From positions 62,001-126,000 of the forward strand of contig VGTH01000001.1 in the NCBI GenBank assembly GCA_016874755.1: a stretch of DNA of 64,000 nucleotides, in the 5' to 3' direction. Below are positions 52,198 through 60,208 of this stretch, piece by piece. This DNA is from Deltaproteobacteria bacterium. Its GTDB lineage: Bacteria; Desulfobacterota; Binatia; UBA9968. Below the pieces are notes generated by a model, which saw only the letters and a list, made by a program, of their open reading frames with translations, had not been told where the DNA came from and did not search any database. The translations under genes were made by a program, and so were the position numbers. Within the stretch, counting starts at the first letter, position 1. Each line of letters opens with the position of its first letter.

Positions 52198-53460
52198 ATG
52201 ATGATTTCATTTTCCGCAGCGCTGCGCCGCGCGGTGCTGCCAGCTTTGTTTGTTTGCACCGTGACAACGCCGGTAACCTATGGAGCGACTTCGGAGCTCG
52301 ATGCATTGCGCTCTTCGTTTAAGGGCATGCAGGAACAGCTGCAAAAAGCTTTACAGCGCATCGAACAGTTAGAAAAAGAAAAGACCGCGACCAGCTCGCG
52401 CGTCGAGCGGGTTGAGAAATCGGTAAAGTCGAGCGCCGGGGCGGCGAGCGCGCTCAATCCGGCCATCGGTGTCGTGATCGACACCACTGCCGAGCACCGC
52501 AGCACAGTGGGCGGCACGTTTAACTTCCGCGCCGCGGAACTCGGTCTGGCTGCGTCCATCGATCCCTACGCGCGTGGTTATGCAATCATCACCGGCAGCC
52601 GCGAAGGTGTCGAAGTCGAAGAAGCGGCGATGGTCACGACCTCTTTGCCGTGGAATCTGCAAGCGCGTGGCGGGCGTTTCTTCGCGGACTTTGGCCGCTT
52701 GGCCAAGTTTCATCCTCATGAATACGCTTTCGTCAACTCACCGCTATCGTTGGAACGTATCGTTGGCGGCGAATCGAAAGCTGATGGCGTCGAGTTGAGT
52801 TACTTATTCTCGACGCCGTTTTTTCTGCGCGCCACGCTCGGCGGCTACAACAAGATCGGCGCCGAAAACGAGCGCCTAGACGACAGCAAGTCGCGCTCGT
52901 GGAGCCGCTTTACTTACCTGGCGCGCTTGAATACCTATGCCGATTTGACCGACAACCACAATCTGGAGCTCGGCACGAGCATGGCTTACACGCCGTCGGT
53001 GCGGCTGGTGGACATCGGTGGCAGCACGCGCAACTTGGTGGGGCTCGACCTCACTTACCGTTATCAGCCGCTGGGTCGGACGACGGATCAGAGTGTGACC
53101 TGGGGCAACGAGCTTTTCGTCAATAGCGAGCGGCGCGCGAAAACTTACGACGATGGACGTGTTGTCGGTCGGCGCCGCAATGCCTTTGGCGGCTACAGCT
53201 ACGCCGAATGGCAGTTTAACCGGAACTGGGCCACGGGTTTTCTCTTCGACTATGCACCGAGCATCGACAGCCCAGGAAAAAAGACCAAGGGCTACTCGCC
53301 CTTCTTAACCTGGAGCCCGAGCGAGTTTAACCGCCTGCGCTTCCAGTTCACGCATCTCAGTGACATGGTTCGCGAGGAGAAAGCCGAGCGCGGCAATCAA
53401 GTATTTCTGCAATGGACGACCGTGCTCGGAAGCCATACGCATGGTTTCCGGACCCGTTGA
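52198..53460 (+). CDS. Outer-membrane beta-barrel protein with periplasmic coiled coil, candidate zinc porin
   Basis: About 420 residues from ATG 52198 (GGGAGG 6 nt upstream). The signal peptide is followed by a short coiled coil, LDALRSSFKGMQEQLQKAL, and then alternating amphipathic strands with aromatic girdle residues, for example SWSRFTYLARLNTYADL and FGGYSYAEWQFNRNW. It lacks a TonB box and plug, so it is porin-like, not a TonB receptor. It directly precedes ZnuABC, which argues for outer-membrane passage of zinc, but no ligand can be read from sequence. Confidence 0.72.
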   Translation: MMISFSAALRRAVLPALFVCTVTTPVTYGATSELDALRSSFKGMQEQLQKALQRIEQLEKEKTATSSRVERVEKSVKSSAGAASALNPAIGVVIDTTAEHRSTVGGTFNFRAAELGLAASIDPYARGYAIITGSREGVEVEEAAMVTTSLPWNLQARGGRFFADFGRLAKFHPHEYAFVNSPLSLERIVGGESKADGVELSYLFSTPFFLRATLGGYNKIGAENERLDDSKSRSWSRFTYLARLNTYADLTDNHNLELGTSMAYTPSVRLVDIGGSTRNLVGLDLTYRYQPLGRTTDQSVTWGNELFVNSERRAKTYDDGRVVGRRRNAFGGYSYAEWQFNRNWATGFLFDYAPSIDSPGKKTKGYSPFLTWSPSEFNRLRFQFTHLSDMVREEKAERGNQVFLQWTTVLGSHTHGFRTR

Positions 53461-53485
53461 GGGCTCGTCCCGGGAGAATATAGCA

Positions 53486-54412
53486 ATGAAAGTGAAACGA
53501 CGAAACTTTATAGTCCTGGCGATGCTGGCGCTCTTGGGCGCCGGCTCGTACGGGAACGCGACGGCCCAGTCGATCCGGGTGATCGCCACGGTGCCGGACT
53601 TGGCGGACATCGCCAAGCAAATCGGCAAAGAGCTGGTCGTCGTGGAGAGCTTGACTAAGGGCGTCGAGTTCATGCACTCGGTGCCGGTGAAGCCAAGCTT
53701 CGTGCCGAAGCTAAATCGCGCTAACATTCTGATCGAAATGGGCCTCGCTTTGGAGCATTCTTGGCTACCGGCCCTGTTGGAGGTAGCCAATAATCCGCGC
53801 ATCCTGGAGGGGCAGCCGGGCAACATCGATTGCTCGAACGGCGTGACGGTGTTGGAGGTGCCGACGAAGATCGATCGCGCCGAAGGCGATGTCCATCCAA
53901 AAGGCAACCCGCACTACAACTTGGATCCGCTCAACGGCAAGATCATCGCGCGCAACATCGCCGACGGATTGTCGCGCAACTTCCCGCAGCACAAGGCGAC
54001 GTTCGAAAAGAACTTGGCCGCTTACCTGGGCGAGCTCGACAAAGCGATTGCCCGCTGGCAGGGGAGCGCCGGGCCGTTGAAGGGAGTGAAGTTTGTCAGC
54101 TACCACGGCGACTGGACCTATTTCGCCAATCGCTACGGTTTGCAGCAGGTGGGCACCATCGAAGTAAAGCCCGGCATCGAGCCGACGCCGAACCATCTAG
54201 TGTCGTTGGTGCAGCGCATGCAGCAGGAAAAAGCCCAGGTGATTATCTACGGGCCGCAGAGCGACCGCTACCCGCGCCAGCTGGCGGGCCAGACCGGCGC
54301 CAGTATCGTGCGCCTGCAAACCAACGCCGGCGCGACGGCGGAAACCGACAGCTACATCAAGTTCATCGACTCTAACCTCAGGAGTTTGCTCTCGGCGCTG
54401 AAAAAGGGCTAA
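53486..54412 (+). CDS. znuA: Zinc/manganese ABC transporter substrate-binding protein (ZnuA family)
   Basis: 308 residues with a signal peptide (about 1-28). It belongs to the cluster 9 metal-binding proteins. Likely ligands are His64 (in FMHSVP), His137/His143 (HPKGNPHYN), His207 (SYHGDW) and an Asp near 253 (YGPQSD). The usual first-ligand motif DPHxYxP is replaced by EFMHSVPVKPS and there is no His-rich loop, so affinity or metal choice may differ from E. coli ZnuA. Confidence 0.88.
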   Translation: MKVKRRNFIVLAMLALLGAGSYGNATAQSIRVIATVPDLADIAKQIGKELVVVESLTKGVEFMHSVPVKPSFVPKLNRANILIEMGLALEHSWLPALLEVANNPRILEGQPGNIDCSNGVTVLEVPTKIDRAEGDVHPKGNPHYNLDPLNGKIIARNIADGLSRNFPQHKATFEKNLAAYLGELDKAIARWQGSAGPLKGVKFVSYHGDWTYFANRYGLQQVGTIEVKPGIEPTPNHLVSLVQRMQQEKAQVIIYGPQSDRYPRQLAGQTGASIVRLQTNAGATAETDSYIKFIDSNLRSLLSALKKG

Positions 54413-54446
54413 AGAGTTGAGCTGTGATGGGCGAATCTCCGTTTTC

Positions 54447-54485
54447 CCAGAGCGGGCGTCTCGATGGTTGAGACGCCCGCTCTGG
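54447..54485. promoter_or_regulatory. Perfect 16-bp hairpin with the znuC start codon in its loop
   Basis: Arms CCAGAGCGGGCGTCTC (54447-54462) and GAGACGCCCGCTCTGG (54470-54485) with the loop GATGGTT, whose ATG is the znuC start. In the mRNA this would bury the region just before and after the start codon. It may attenuate translation or end the znuA transcript. The GC-rich palindrome could also be an inserted REP-type repeat. Confidence 0.7.
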
Positions 54486-55144
54486 TTAGTTTCAGCGATG
54501 CCAGCCTCGGTTACCAAGACGCTGTCATCTTGCAGCAGGTTTCACTGCAGATCCATGCCGGCGATCTGATCGCCATGGCCGGACCGAACGGCTCCGGCAA
54601 GACCACGCTATTTCGCACACTGCTTGGTTTCTTACCCGTTCTCGGCGGTTCGCTTACACGGCGATGCCAGCTGGGGGAATTTGGCTATGTGCCGCAGAGC
54701 GCCGCGCTGGACGCGAGCTTTCCGATCTCGGTGCGTGAGCTGGTTGAGATGGGCAGCTACGGTCGTTTGAAACCGCATGAACGGCTGCCGCGCCACGAAA
54801 AAGCGCGCGTGCGGGAGGTCCTGCGGCAGGTCGGCCTTGAAGCGCTCGCGGAGCGCTTATTTTTTTCTCTTTCGGGCGGCCAGAAGCAGCGCATATTGAT
54901 TGCCCGGGCGCTGATGGTGCAGCCGAAGATTTTGGTCTTGGACGAGCCGCTCGCAGGCGTCGATGTCGAGTCGCGCGAAGCGATCACGGAGCTGCTGTTG
55001 AAGATCAATCGCGACGAGCACAGGGCGATCTTTTTCTCGAGTCACGATCTACGCATGGTGCGCGCCGTGACCAAGCGAGTTCTGCGCATCGACCGCGGCC
55101 GCGCGTGCTGGGAAGAGGGAGCGACGTCCGATCAGCCATGGTAG
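54464..55144 (+). CDS. znuC: Zinc/manganese ABC transporter ATPase (ZnuC family)
   Basis: 226 residues. Walker A is GPNGSGKTT at residues 40-48, the signature LSGGQKQR near 143, Walker B ILVLDEPLAGVD. It is typical of cluster 9 metal importers. The start ATG lies in the loop of a strong hairpin and has no clear Shine-Dalgarno. The stop overlaps the start of the permease gene by 7 nt. Together with ZnuA and ZnuB it imports zinc, or possibly manganese. Confidence 0.9.
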   Translation: MVETPALVSFSDASLGYQDAVILQQVSLQIHAGDLIAMAGPNGSGKTTLFRTLLGFLPVLGGSLTRRCQLGEFGYVPQSAALDASFPISVRELVEMGSYGRLKPHERLPRHEKARVREVLRQVGLEALAERLFFSLSGGQKQRILIARALMVQPKILVLDEPLAGVDVESREAITELLLKINRDEHRAIFFSSHDLRMVRAVTKRVLRIDRGRACWEEGATSDQPW

Positions 55145-56586
55145 GGTTCTTCGAGATCTTCAGTCCATCCTTTTTGCTATTTCCGGCGCTGCTGGGCAGC
55201 GTCATTTTGGCCTTTGTTTGCCCTTTGGTCGGCGCCCACTTGATGTTGCGCCGCCGCGTATTTCTCGGTTTGACCTTGCCGCAAATCGCCGCCTGTGGCG
55301 TGGCGTTTACGTTCTGGATCTATCACAGCATGGGGTACGCGCACGGCAGCGGCGGCGAGCGCTTGTTGGCGATGGCCGGCTCGCTGGCCCTCACACTGGT
55401 CGGCATGGGAATGCTTGCGTATCTCGATCGCCATGCAAGCGGCACCCCCGAAGGCCGCCTTGCGGCCGCGTACGCGCTGGCATCCGCGCTGACGATTCTC
55501 TTCATCGTTTTCAATCCGCAGGGCGAATTGGAAATTCTCAACTTGCTCAAAGGCGAAGTGATTACGCTATCGAGCGGGGAACTGAAATTGCTCGCGCTGA
55601 TCTATGGCATCGTTTATCTCTGTTTGGTGCTGTTCCGGCGCGAGTTTTTGCTCAATTCGTTCGATCGCGATCTGTCGTTCTTGCTAACCGGCGGCAGCAC
55701 GCAATGGAACTTTTGGCTTTACGTGCTGTGCGGCTTTTGCATTGCCATTGGCGTGATCATGGCCGGGCCGATGTTGATTTTTGGCTTTATGGTGCTGCCG
55801 CCGCTGGCAGCGCGCGCCCTGGCGCGCGGCATGAATCGTTTTTTCACCCTATCTTGTCTGATCGGCGTGTTTGTGGCCGTGGTCGGGTTTTACCTGTCGG
55901 TGCGGCTCGATCTCCCGTTGGGCCCGACCAACGTGGCCTTCGGCTGTGTGCTGATTTTTGTGATTTATGGAGTGCAAGTCATGATACGTAAATTTCGCGG
56001 TGGCGTCGTGTCGCTGCTGTTTGGGTTCGTTTTCGTTGGCGGTTGCGCGACGCAGTCGTCGCAGCATTCGTTAGATTGGCAGAGCCTGCGGCAAAGCCCG
56101 GTTTGGCTAGCATCGGTGCGCAACGCGACGCCGAGCGATCTGCGTTTGCCGAGCACCAATCCTTTGCGGTCGATCGCCGAGTGGGCGGGCAAAGTCTCGC
56201 CGGACTATCGCCCAACGGTGCCGGATATTCTGCGCGGCACGCTGCGCAAGGAGTTGGAGCAGCGTAAGGTCACCGTCTCCTTGCCCGAGGAGCGGGACAT
56301 GCGCATGCAGTCTTTTCCCTTTGACGCTTCCAGCGCCGCGGCCAACGCGCGCAGCACGGACTTGAGCGGCTGGCTCTTGCTTTCCGAGATTCGCCGCTGG
56401 CAAACCGATGGCCGCAGCCCGCTGCGGGCACTGGTCGAATTCAAGCTTGTGCGCATCGACAACGGTGCGGTGGCTTGGGAACGGCAAGTCAGCAAGACGG
56501 TGCCCATCGCCGGGTCGGGACGGCTCGACGAAGTAACGACCGATGGCGTGCGGGAAATTCTGCGCGATGTCCTTGGCGGCTCTTGA
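55138..56586 (+). CDS. znuB: ZnuB-type permease fused in frame to a lipoprotein domain
   Basis: 482 codons without a stop. Residues 1-281 are a cluster 9 metal permease (ABC-3 family) with eight or more helices, including QIAACGVAFTFW and MAGPMLIFGFMVLPPLAARA. From Met282 (ATG 55981) the sequence is a textbook lipoprotein start: a basic MIRKFRGG, a hydrophobic stretch and lipobox VGGC with Cys303, followed by about 180 hydrophilic residues. GGAG stands 8 nt before ATG 55981, so the lipoprotein could also be made separately. The lipoprotein domain is unrecognised. Confidence 0.85.
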   Translation: MVGFFEIFSPSFLLFPALLGSVILAFVCPLVGAHLMLRRRVFLGLTLPQIAACGVAFTFWIYHSMGYAHGSGGERLLAMAGSLALTLVGMGMLAYLDRHASGTPEGRLAAAYALASALTILFIVFNPQGELEILNLLKGEVITLSSGELKLLALIYGIVYLCLVLFRREFLLNSFDRDLSFLLTGGSTQWNFWLYVLCGFCIAIGVIMAGPMLIFGFMVLPPLAARALARGMNRFFTLSCLIGVFVAVVGFYLSVRLDLPLGPTNVAFGCVLIFVIYGVQVMIRKFRGGVVSLLFGFVFVGGCATQSSQHSLDWQSLRQSPVWLASVRNATPSDLRLPSTNPLRSIAEWAGKVSPDYRPTVPDILRGTLRKELEQRKVTVSLPEERDMRMQSFPFDASSAAANARSTDLSGWLLLSEIRRWQTDGRSPLRALVEFKLVRIDNGAVAWERQVSKTVPIAGSGRLDEVTTDGVREILRDVLGGS

Positions 56587-56598
56587 TGGGCCGGAAGA

Positions 56599-56680
56599 CT
56601 CACCACAGAGGGCCAGCGCGGCACAGCCGCAACCAAAGAAAAGAATAGCCGCAAAAAACGCCAAAGGCGCAAAAAGAATT
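56599..56680. repeat. Dispersed intergenic repeat, copy 6 (degenerate)
   Basis: CTCACCACAGAGGG, then ATAGCCGCAAAAAACGCCAAAGGCGCAAAAAG. Only the left-arm type units of the family are clear; the right arm is lost or replaced by the adjacent hairpin at 56686. Confidence 0.6.
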
Positions 56681-56685
56681 TCAAA

Positions 56686-56712
56686 GTAGGGCGGGTTTTA
56701 AACCCGCCCTAC
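56686..56712. repeat. Palindromic REP-like element
   Basis: GTAGGGCGGGTTT, one T, AAACCCGCCCTAC: a 13-bp perfect inverted repeat after the znuB fusion gene. It may help end the ZnuABC transcript. The promoter of the amidohydrolase gene should lie in the 130 bp after it. Confidence 0.7.
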
Positions 56713-56844
56713 GAGATTCGGAGGGTGCGCCGTGCGCACCGGGAAATTCACGCGCAGCGCTTTTTGTGCCCCTTGTGACGCTGTGTTGCGCTGCCATTGA
56801 ACACGCGCGAAGCGCACTGATATAGTCCGCGCAAGGTTGAAACT

Positions 56845-58017
56845 ATGACATCTATTCTTATCAAAAACATTGGCACGCTGGTTACCGGCAAGTTGGAAGC
56901 GCCGCTGCGGCAGGCGGACTCGATTTTTATCAAAGATGGCGTGGTTCAGGCGATCGGTAAGGGCTTGAATCAAGCCGCCGATCAAACCATCGATGCCCAC
57001 GGCATCACGGCGATTCCGGGCTTGATCGACTCGCATTCCCATCCATCGATTGGCGAGTACACGCCGGCGCAAAATTCGCTGTCGTGGATTACTAACTACA
57101 TGCACGGCGGGGTGACGGCGCTGATCTCCGCCGGTGAGCTGCACCTGCCGGGTTTGCCGCTGCCGCCCGACGCGCGCACGGCGTTGTCCGTCGCCATCGT
57201 CACTAAGAAGTGCTACGACAATTTGCGCCCATCCGGCGTCAAAGTTCACGCCGGCACGCTGCTCTTGGTTCCTGGGCTTACGGAAAAAGATTTCGATGAG
57301 ATTCAGTCGCTTGGCATCAAGCTGGTCAAGTTTATTTTCTACGATTACAGCTTGCTGCCCAACGGCGAGGCCAGTCGCTACGTCGATTGGGCGCACGCGC
57401 GCGGTATCAAAGTCAAAATTCATTCCGGCGGCGTGTCGCGTTCGGGGGTGAGCCAAGTGGCGGGCTTCGAGATGGTGCAGAAGATCCGCCCGGATATTAT
57501 CGGTCACATCACCGGCGGGCCGATTCCCATGCCCGAAGAAGACATGATCCGCATCGCCAACGAGACCGAGTGTTTCATGGAGATCTGCACATCGGGCAAT
57601 TATCGCTTGGCTTTGAGCTTGGCGCGGACGATCAAAGTGAATGGCCGATACGATCGCGTGCTGATCGGCACCGACACTCCGGGCGGCACTGGTATCGTGC
57701 CGCGCGGTATCCTGCGCGAGATCGCTTTTATTTCTTCGGTCGGTGAGATTGCGCCGGAGAAAACTATCTGCATGGCGACGGGCAATGTCGGCCGCGCCCA
57801 TGATTTGAATTTGGGCATTCTCGAAGAGGGGCGGCCCGCTGACATCGTGTTGCTGCACAAGATCACCGGCTCGGTGTCGAAGGATGCGCTCGACTCGTTT
57901 TCAAAGGGCGATTTGCCGGGGATTTCCTACGTGATCATCGACGGCGTTGTCCAAGTTGCCGGTCGCAGCCAGCAGACGCCGCCACCGGAAGTGGTTGCCA
58001 ACCAGTCTTGTTGTTGA
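56845..58017 (+). CDS. Amidohydrolase-superfamily enzyme, enamidase-like
   Basis: 390 residues of the cyclic amidohydrolase barrel. Metal ligands are the DSHSH pair near residue 62, a Lys region (IKLVKFIFYD), KIHSGG, GHITGG and GTDTPGG with the catalytic Asp. The sequence order, and the HSGG/GHITGG pair, recall enamidase of nicotinate fermentation, though a single assignment is not safe. The C-terminus ends CC. It is 10 nt upstream of a luciferase-like oxidoreductase and probably works with it on an N-containing ring compound. Confidence 0.82.
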   Translation: MTSILIKNIGTLVTGKLEAPLRQADSIFIKDGVVQAIGKGLNQAADQTIDAHGITAIPGLIDSHSHPSIGEYTPAQNSLSWITNYMHGGVTALISAGELHLPGLPLPPDARTALSVAIVTKKCYDNLRPSGVKVHAGTLLLVPGLTEKDFDEIQSLGIKLVKFIFYDYSLLPNGEASRYVDWAHARGIKVKIHSGGVSRSGVSQVAGFEMVQKIRPDIIGHITGGPIPMPEEDMIRIANETECFMEICTSGNYRLALSLARTIKVNGRYDRVLIGTDTPGGTGIVPRGILREIAFISSVGEIAPEKTICMATGNVGRAHDLNLGILEEGRPADIVLLHKITGSVSKDALDSFSKGDLPGISYVIIDGVVQVAGRSQQTPPPEVVANQSCC

Positions 58018-58027
58018 AGGAGTTACC

Positions 58028-59008
58028 GTGAGTAGTTTCGATTTCGGCGTCGGTTTATTTCCGACCGAGCCATTACAAAAAATGATTCACCTGGCCAAGG
58101 TGACTGAAGAAGTTGGCTTTAGCCACATTTGGGTGGGTGATTCCCATCTGATCTGGCGCGAAGCTTACGTCAACATGACCGCGATGATGCTCAACACGAG
58201 CAAGGTCAAATTCGGCACCGGCGTGACCAATCCGCTGACACGCCATCCATCCGTGGTCGCCAGCGGTTACGCGACGTTGGAAGAATACGCGCCGGGAAGA
58301 ATGATCGTTGGCATCGGCTTGGGTGATAGCTCAGTAGAGACCATGGGCATGAAGCCGTCGACGCTGGCGAATTTCGAAAAATCGCTGGCGATGATGCGGT
58401 CGATACTCGACGGCAAAGAGGCCGAGCTGCCAACAGGGAAAATTCACTTGCTCCATCCGACCAAGAGCCGCGTGCCAATCTACATCGCCGCCAGCGGGCC
58501 GAAGATGCTTGAGCTCTCCGGCCGCATCGCTGATGGCATCATTGTTCTCGTCGGCGTTGCCGACGATTACATTGCGCACGCGAAAGAGAAGATTGCCGCG
58601 GGCGCGAAAGCGGCCGAAAGGAAGCTAGAAGATATCAATCTAGTCTTATGGGTGCCTTGCGCGGTGTCCGACACGGCCAATGCCAAAGATGCCGTGAAAG
58701 CCCACGTTGCGCGCGTGGTGGCTCATCCGCTGCCCTACGTGCTCGACCCCAACGAGCAAAACGTGTTGGAAGAAATTCGCAAAACCTACGACTACTACCA
58801 TCACATGGACCAGCAGGCGAACCACGCCGAAGTAATCCCCGATTGGCTGGTCGACAAATTCGCCATCGCCGGCACCGTGGCCGAGTGTAAAAAACAGATT
58901 GAGCGAATCAAGAAAACCGGCATCCAGCAAATTGCGATCATCCCCTACAGCCCGCCGGGCTGCAGCCGAGAGGAGACGATTCGCGGGTTTGCCAAGGCGA
59001 TGAGTTAG
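58028..59008 (+). CDS. LLM-class (luciferase-like) flavin-dependent oxidoreductase
   Basis: 326 residues from GTG 58028 (GAAGGAG 5 nt upstream). It has the TIM-barrel pattern of bacterial luciferase-like proteins: VGFSHIWVGDSH, FGTGVTNPLTRHP and GRMIVGIGLGD. It may use FMN or F420. It is in an operon with the amidohydrolase, which suggests oxidation of the same substrate. Confidence 0.9.
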   Translation: MSSFDFGVGLFPTEPLQKMIHLAKVTEEVGFSHIWVGDSHLIWREAYVNMTAMMLNTSKVKFGTGVTNPLTRHPSVVASGYATLEEYAPGRMIVGIGLGDSSVETMGMKPSTLANFEKSLAMMRSILDGKEAELPTGKIHLLHPTKSRVPIYIAASGPKMLELSGRIADGIIVLVGVADDYIAHAKEKIAAGAKAAERKLEDINLVLWVPCAVSDTANAKDAVKAHVARVVAHPLPYVLDPNEQNVLEEIRKTYDYYHHMDQQANHAEVIPDWLVDKFAIAGTVAECKKQIERIKKTGIQQIAIIPYSPPGCSREETIRGFAKAMS

Positions 59009-59213
59009 TGTTCGCTCTCAGCTTCGTTGGTTGCCCATCACAATGAATGTTACTATGATTTTCTCGTGGCGCCGAGTGTGATAATTCGATTAGCCGGGAT
59101 GGTATCGCCGAAGCTGTTCGACTCGCTACACGTTCGTTCTCCGAGAAAAGCGCGGTGCGTCAAGCAACTTAGTCACTGGCCACTGGACTAAGCGATCGAA
59201 AGGGACCTACTCT

Positions 59214-59606
59214 ATGAAAATCGTCCACACCATGATCCGAGTCAATCATCTTGACGAGAGCTTAAAGTTTTACTGTGACGGCTTGGGCATGAAGCTCCTC
59301 AGTAAGAAAGACTACGAATCCGGCCGTTTCACCAACGCCTTTGTCGGTTATGGTTCCGTAGAAAAAGATGCGGTGATCGAGCTGACCTATAACTGGGACA
59401 CGCACTCCTACGACGTCGGCAATGGCTTCGGCCACATCGCTCTGGGTGTGCCGGATGTTTACAAGACCTGCGAAGAGCTGCGCGCCAAGGGCATCAAGAT
59501 CACCCGCGAGCCGGGGCCGATGAAGCATGGCACCGGCACCAACGCGATTGCGTTTATCGAAGATCCCAACGGCTATAAGATCGAGCTGACCACCCGGCGC
59601 GAGTAG
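59214..59606 (+). CDS. gloA: Lactoylglutathione lyase (glyoxalase I)
   Basis: 130 residues, close to the canonical GloA length. The four metal ligands are visible: His5 (KIVHTMIRV), Glu56, His74 (GFGHIALGV) and Glu124 (YKIELT). It converts the hemithioacetal of methylglyoxal and glutathione to S-lactoylglutathione in the cytosol. A 205-bp spacer precedes it without another recognisable feature. Confidence 0.93.
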   Translation: MKIVHTMIRVNHLDESLKFYCDGLGMKLLSKKDYESGRFTNAFVGYGSVEKDAVIELTYNWDTHSYDVGNGFGHIALGVPDVYKTCEELRAKGIKITREPGPMKHGTGTNAIAFIEDPNGYKIELTTRRE

Positions 59607-59720
59607 CGCGGGCAGGGAGCACGGAGCAGGGAAGCTGCGCCGATCAGTATTGCTCGAGATCGACTTGTTTGATGGCGATCGGCTCCCGCCGCTTCAAGGG
59701 CGATGGGCCGCTTATCTTCG

Positions 59721-60206
59721 CTAGAAGAATCGTGCGATTGCGAAAATGCCGATCATGGCGAAAGCCAGGGCCAACTTTACCGCGACTCCGAGGGCCAAAC
59801 CGAGCGCTGCGCCAAAACCGGCGCGCGCGGCTTGCTGTAAGCCGCGTTGTGCTGACAGCTCACCGATGACCGCGCCAATGAAGGGACCGAAAATGACGCC
59901 GGGGATTCCAAAGAAGATGCCGACGACGGCGCCGATCATGGCGCCGATCAGCGCGCGCTTGGAGGCGCCGAATTTTCTTGCGCCGAACATGGTTGCCCAG
60001 AAATCAGCGGCGTAAGTCATGACGGCCATCAGCGCGAGAATGACGATTGCGAGAAGACCGACGTAGTTGAAGCTCTCGGCCCAGGCGGCCAGCAGCAAAC
60101 CGCCAAACAGCAGCGGTGCGCCGGGGAGCGCCGGCAAAACGAGGCCCACGACGCCGAGTGCTACCAAGGCTGTGGCAAGGACTAGCAAAGGGAGTGCGGC
60201 GTCCAT
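59721..60206 (-). CDS. DUF456 membrane protein
   Basis: 161 residues with about five hydrophobic segments. The central Gly-rich part (GAMIGAVVGIFFGIPGVIFG, then FIGAVIGEL) is the DUF456 hallmark. Function is unknown. It starts 2 nt after the stop of the hydrolase gene on the same strand. Confidence 0.9.
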   Translation of the reverse strand: MDAALPLLVLATALVALGVVGLVLPALPGAPLLFGGLLLAAWAESFNYVGLLAIVILALMAVMTYAADFWATMFGARKFGASKRALIGAMIGAVVGIFFGIPGVIFGPFIGAVIGELSAQRGLQQAARAGFGAALGLALGVAVKLALAFAMIGIFAIARFF

Positions 60207-60208
60207 CG

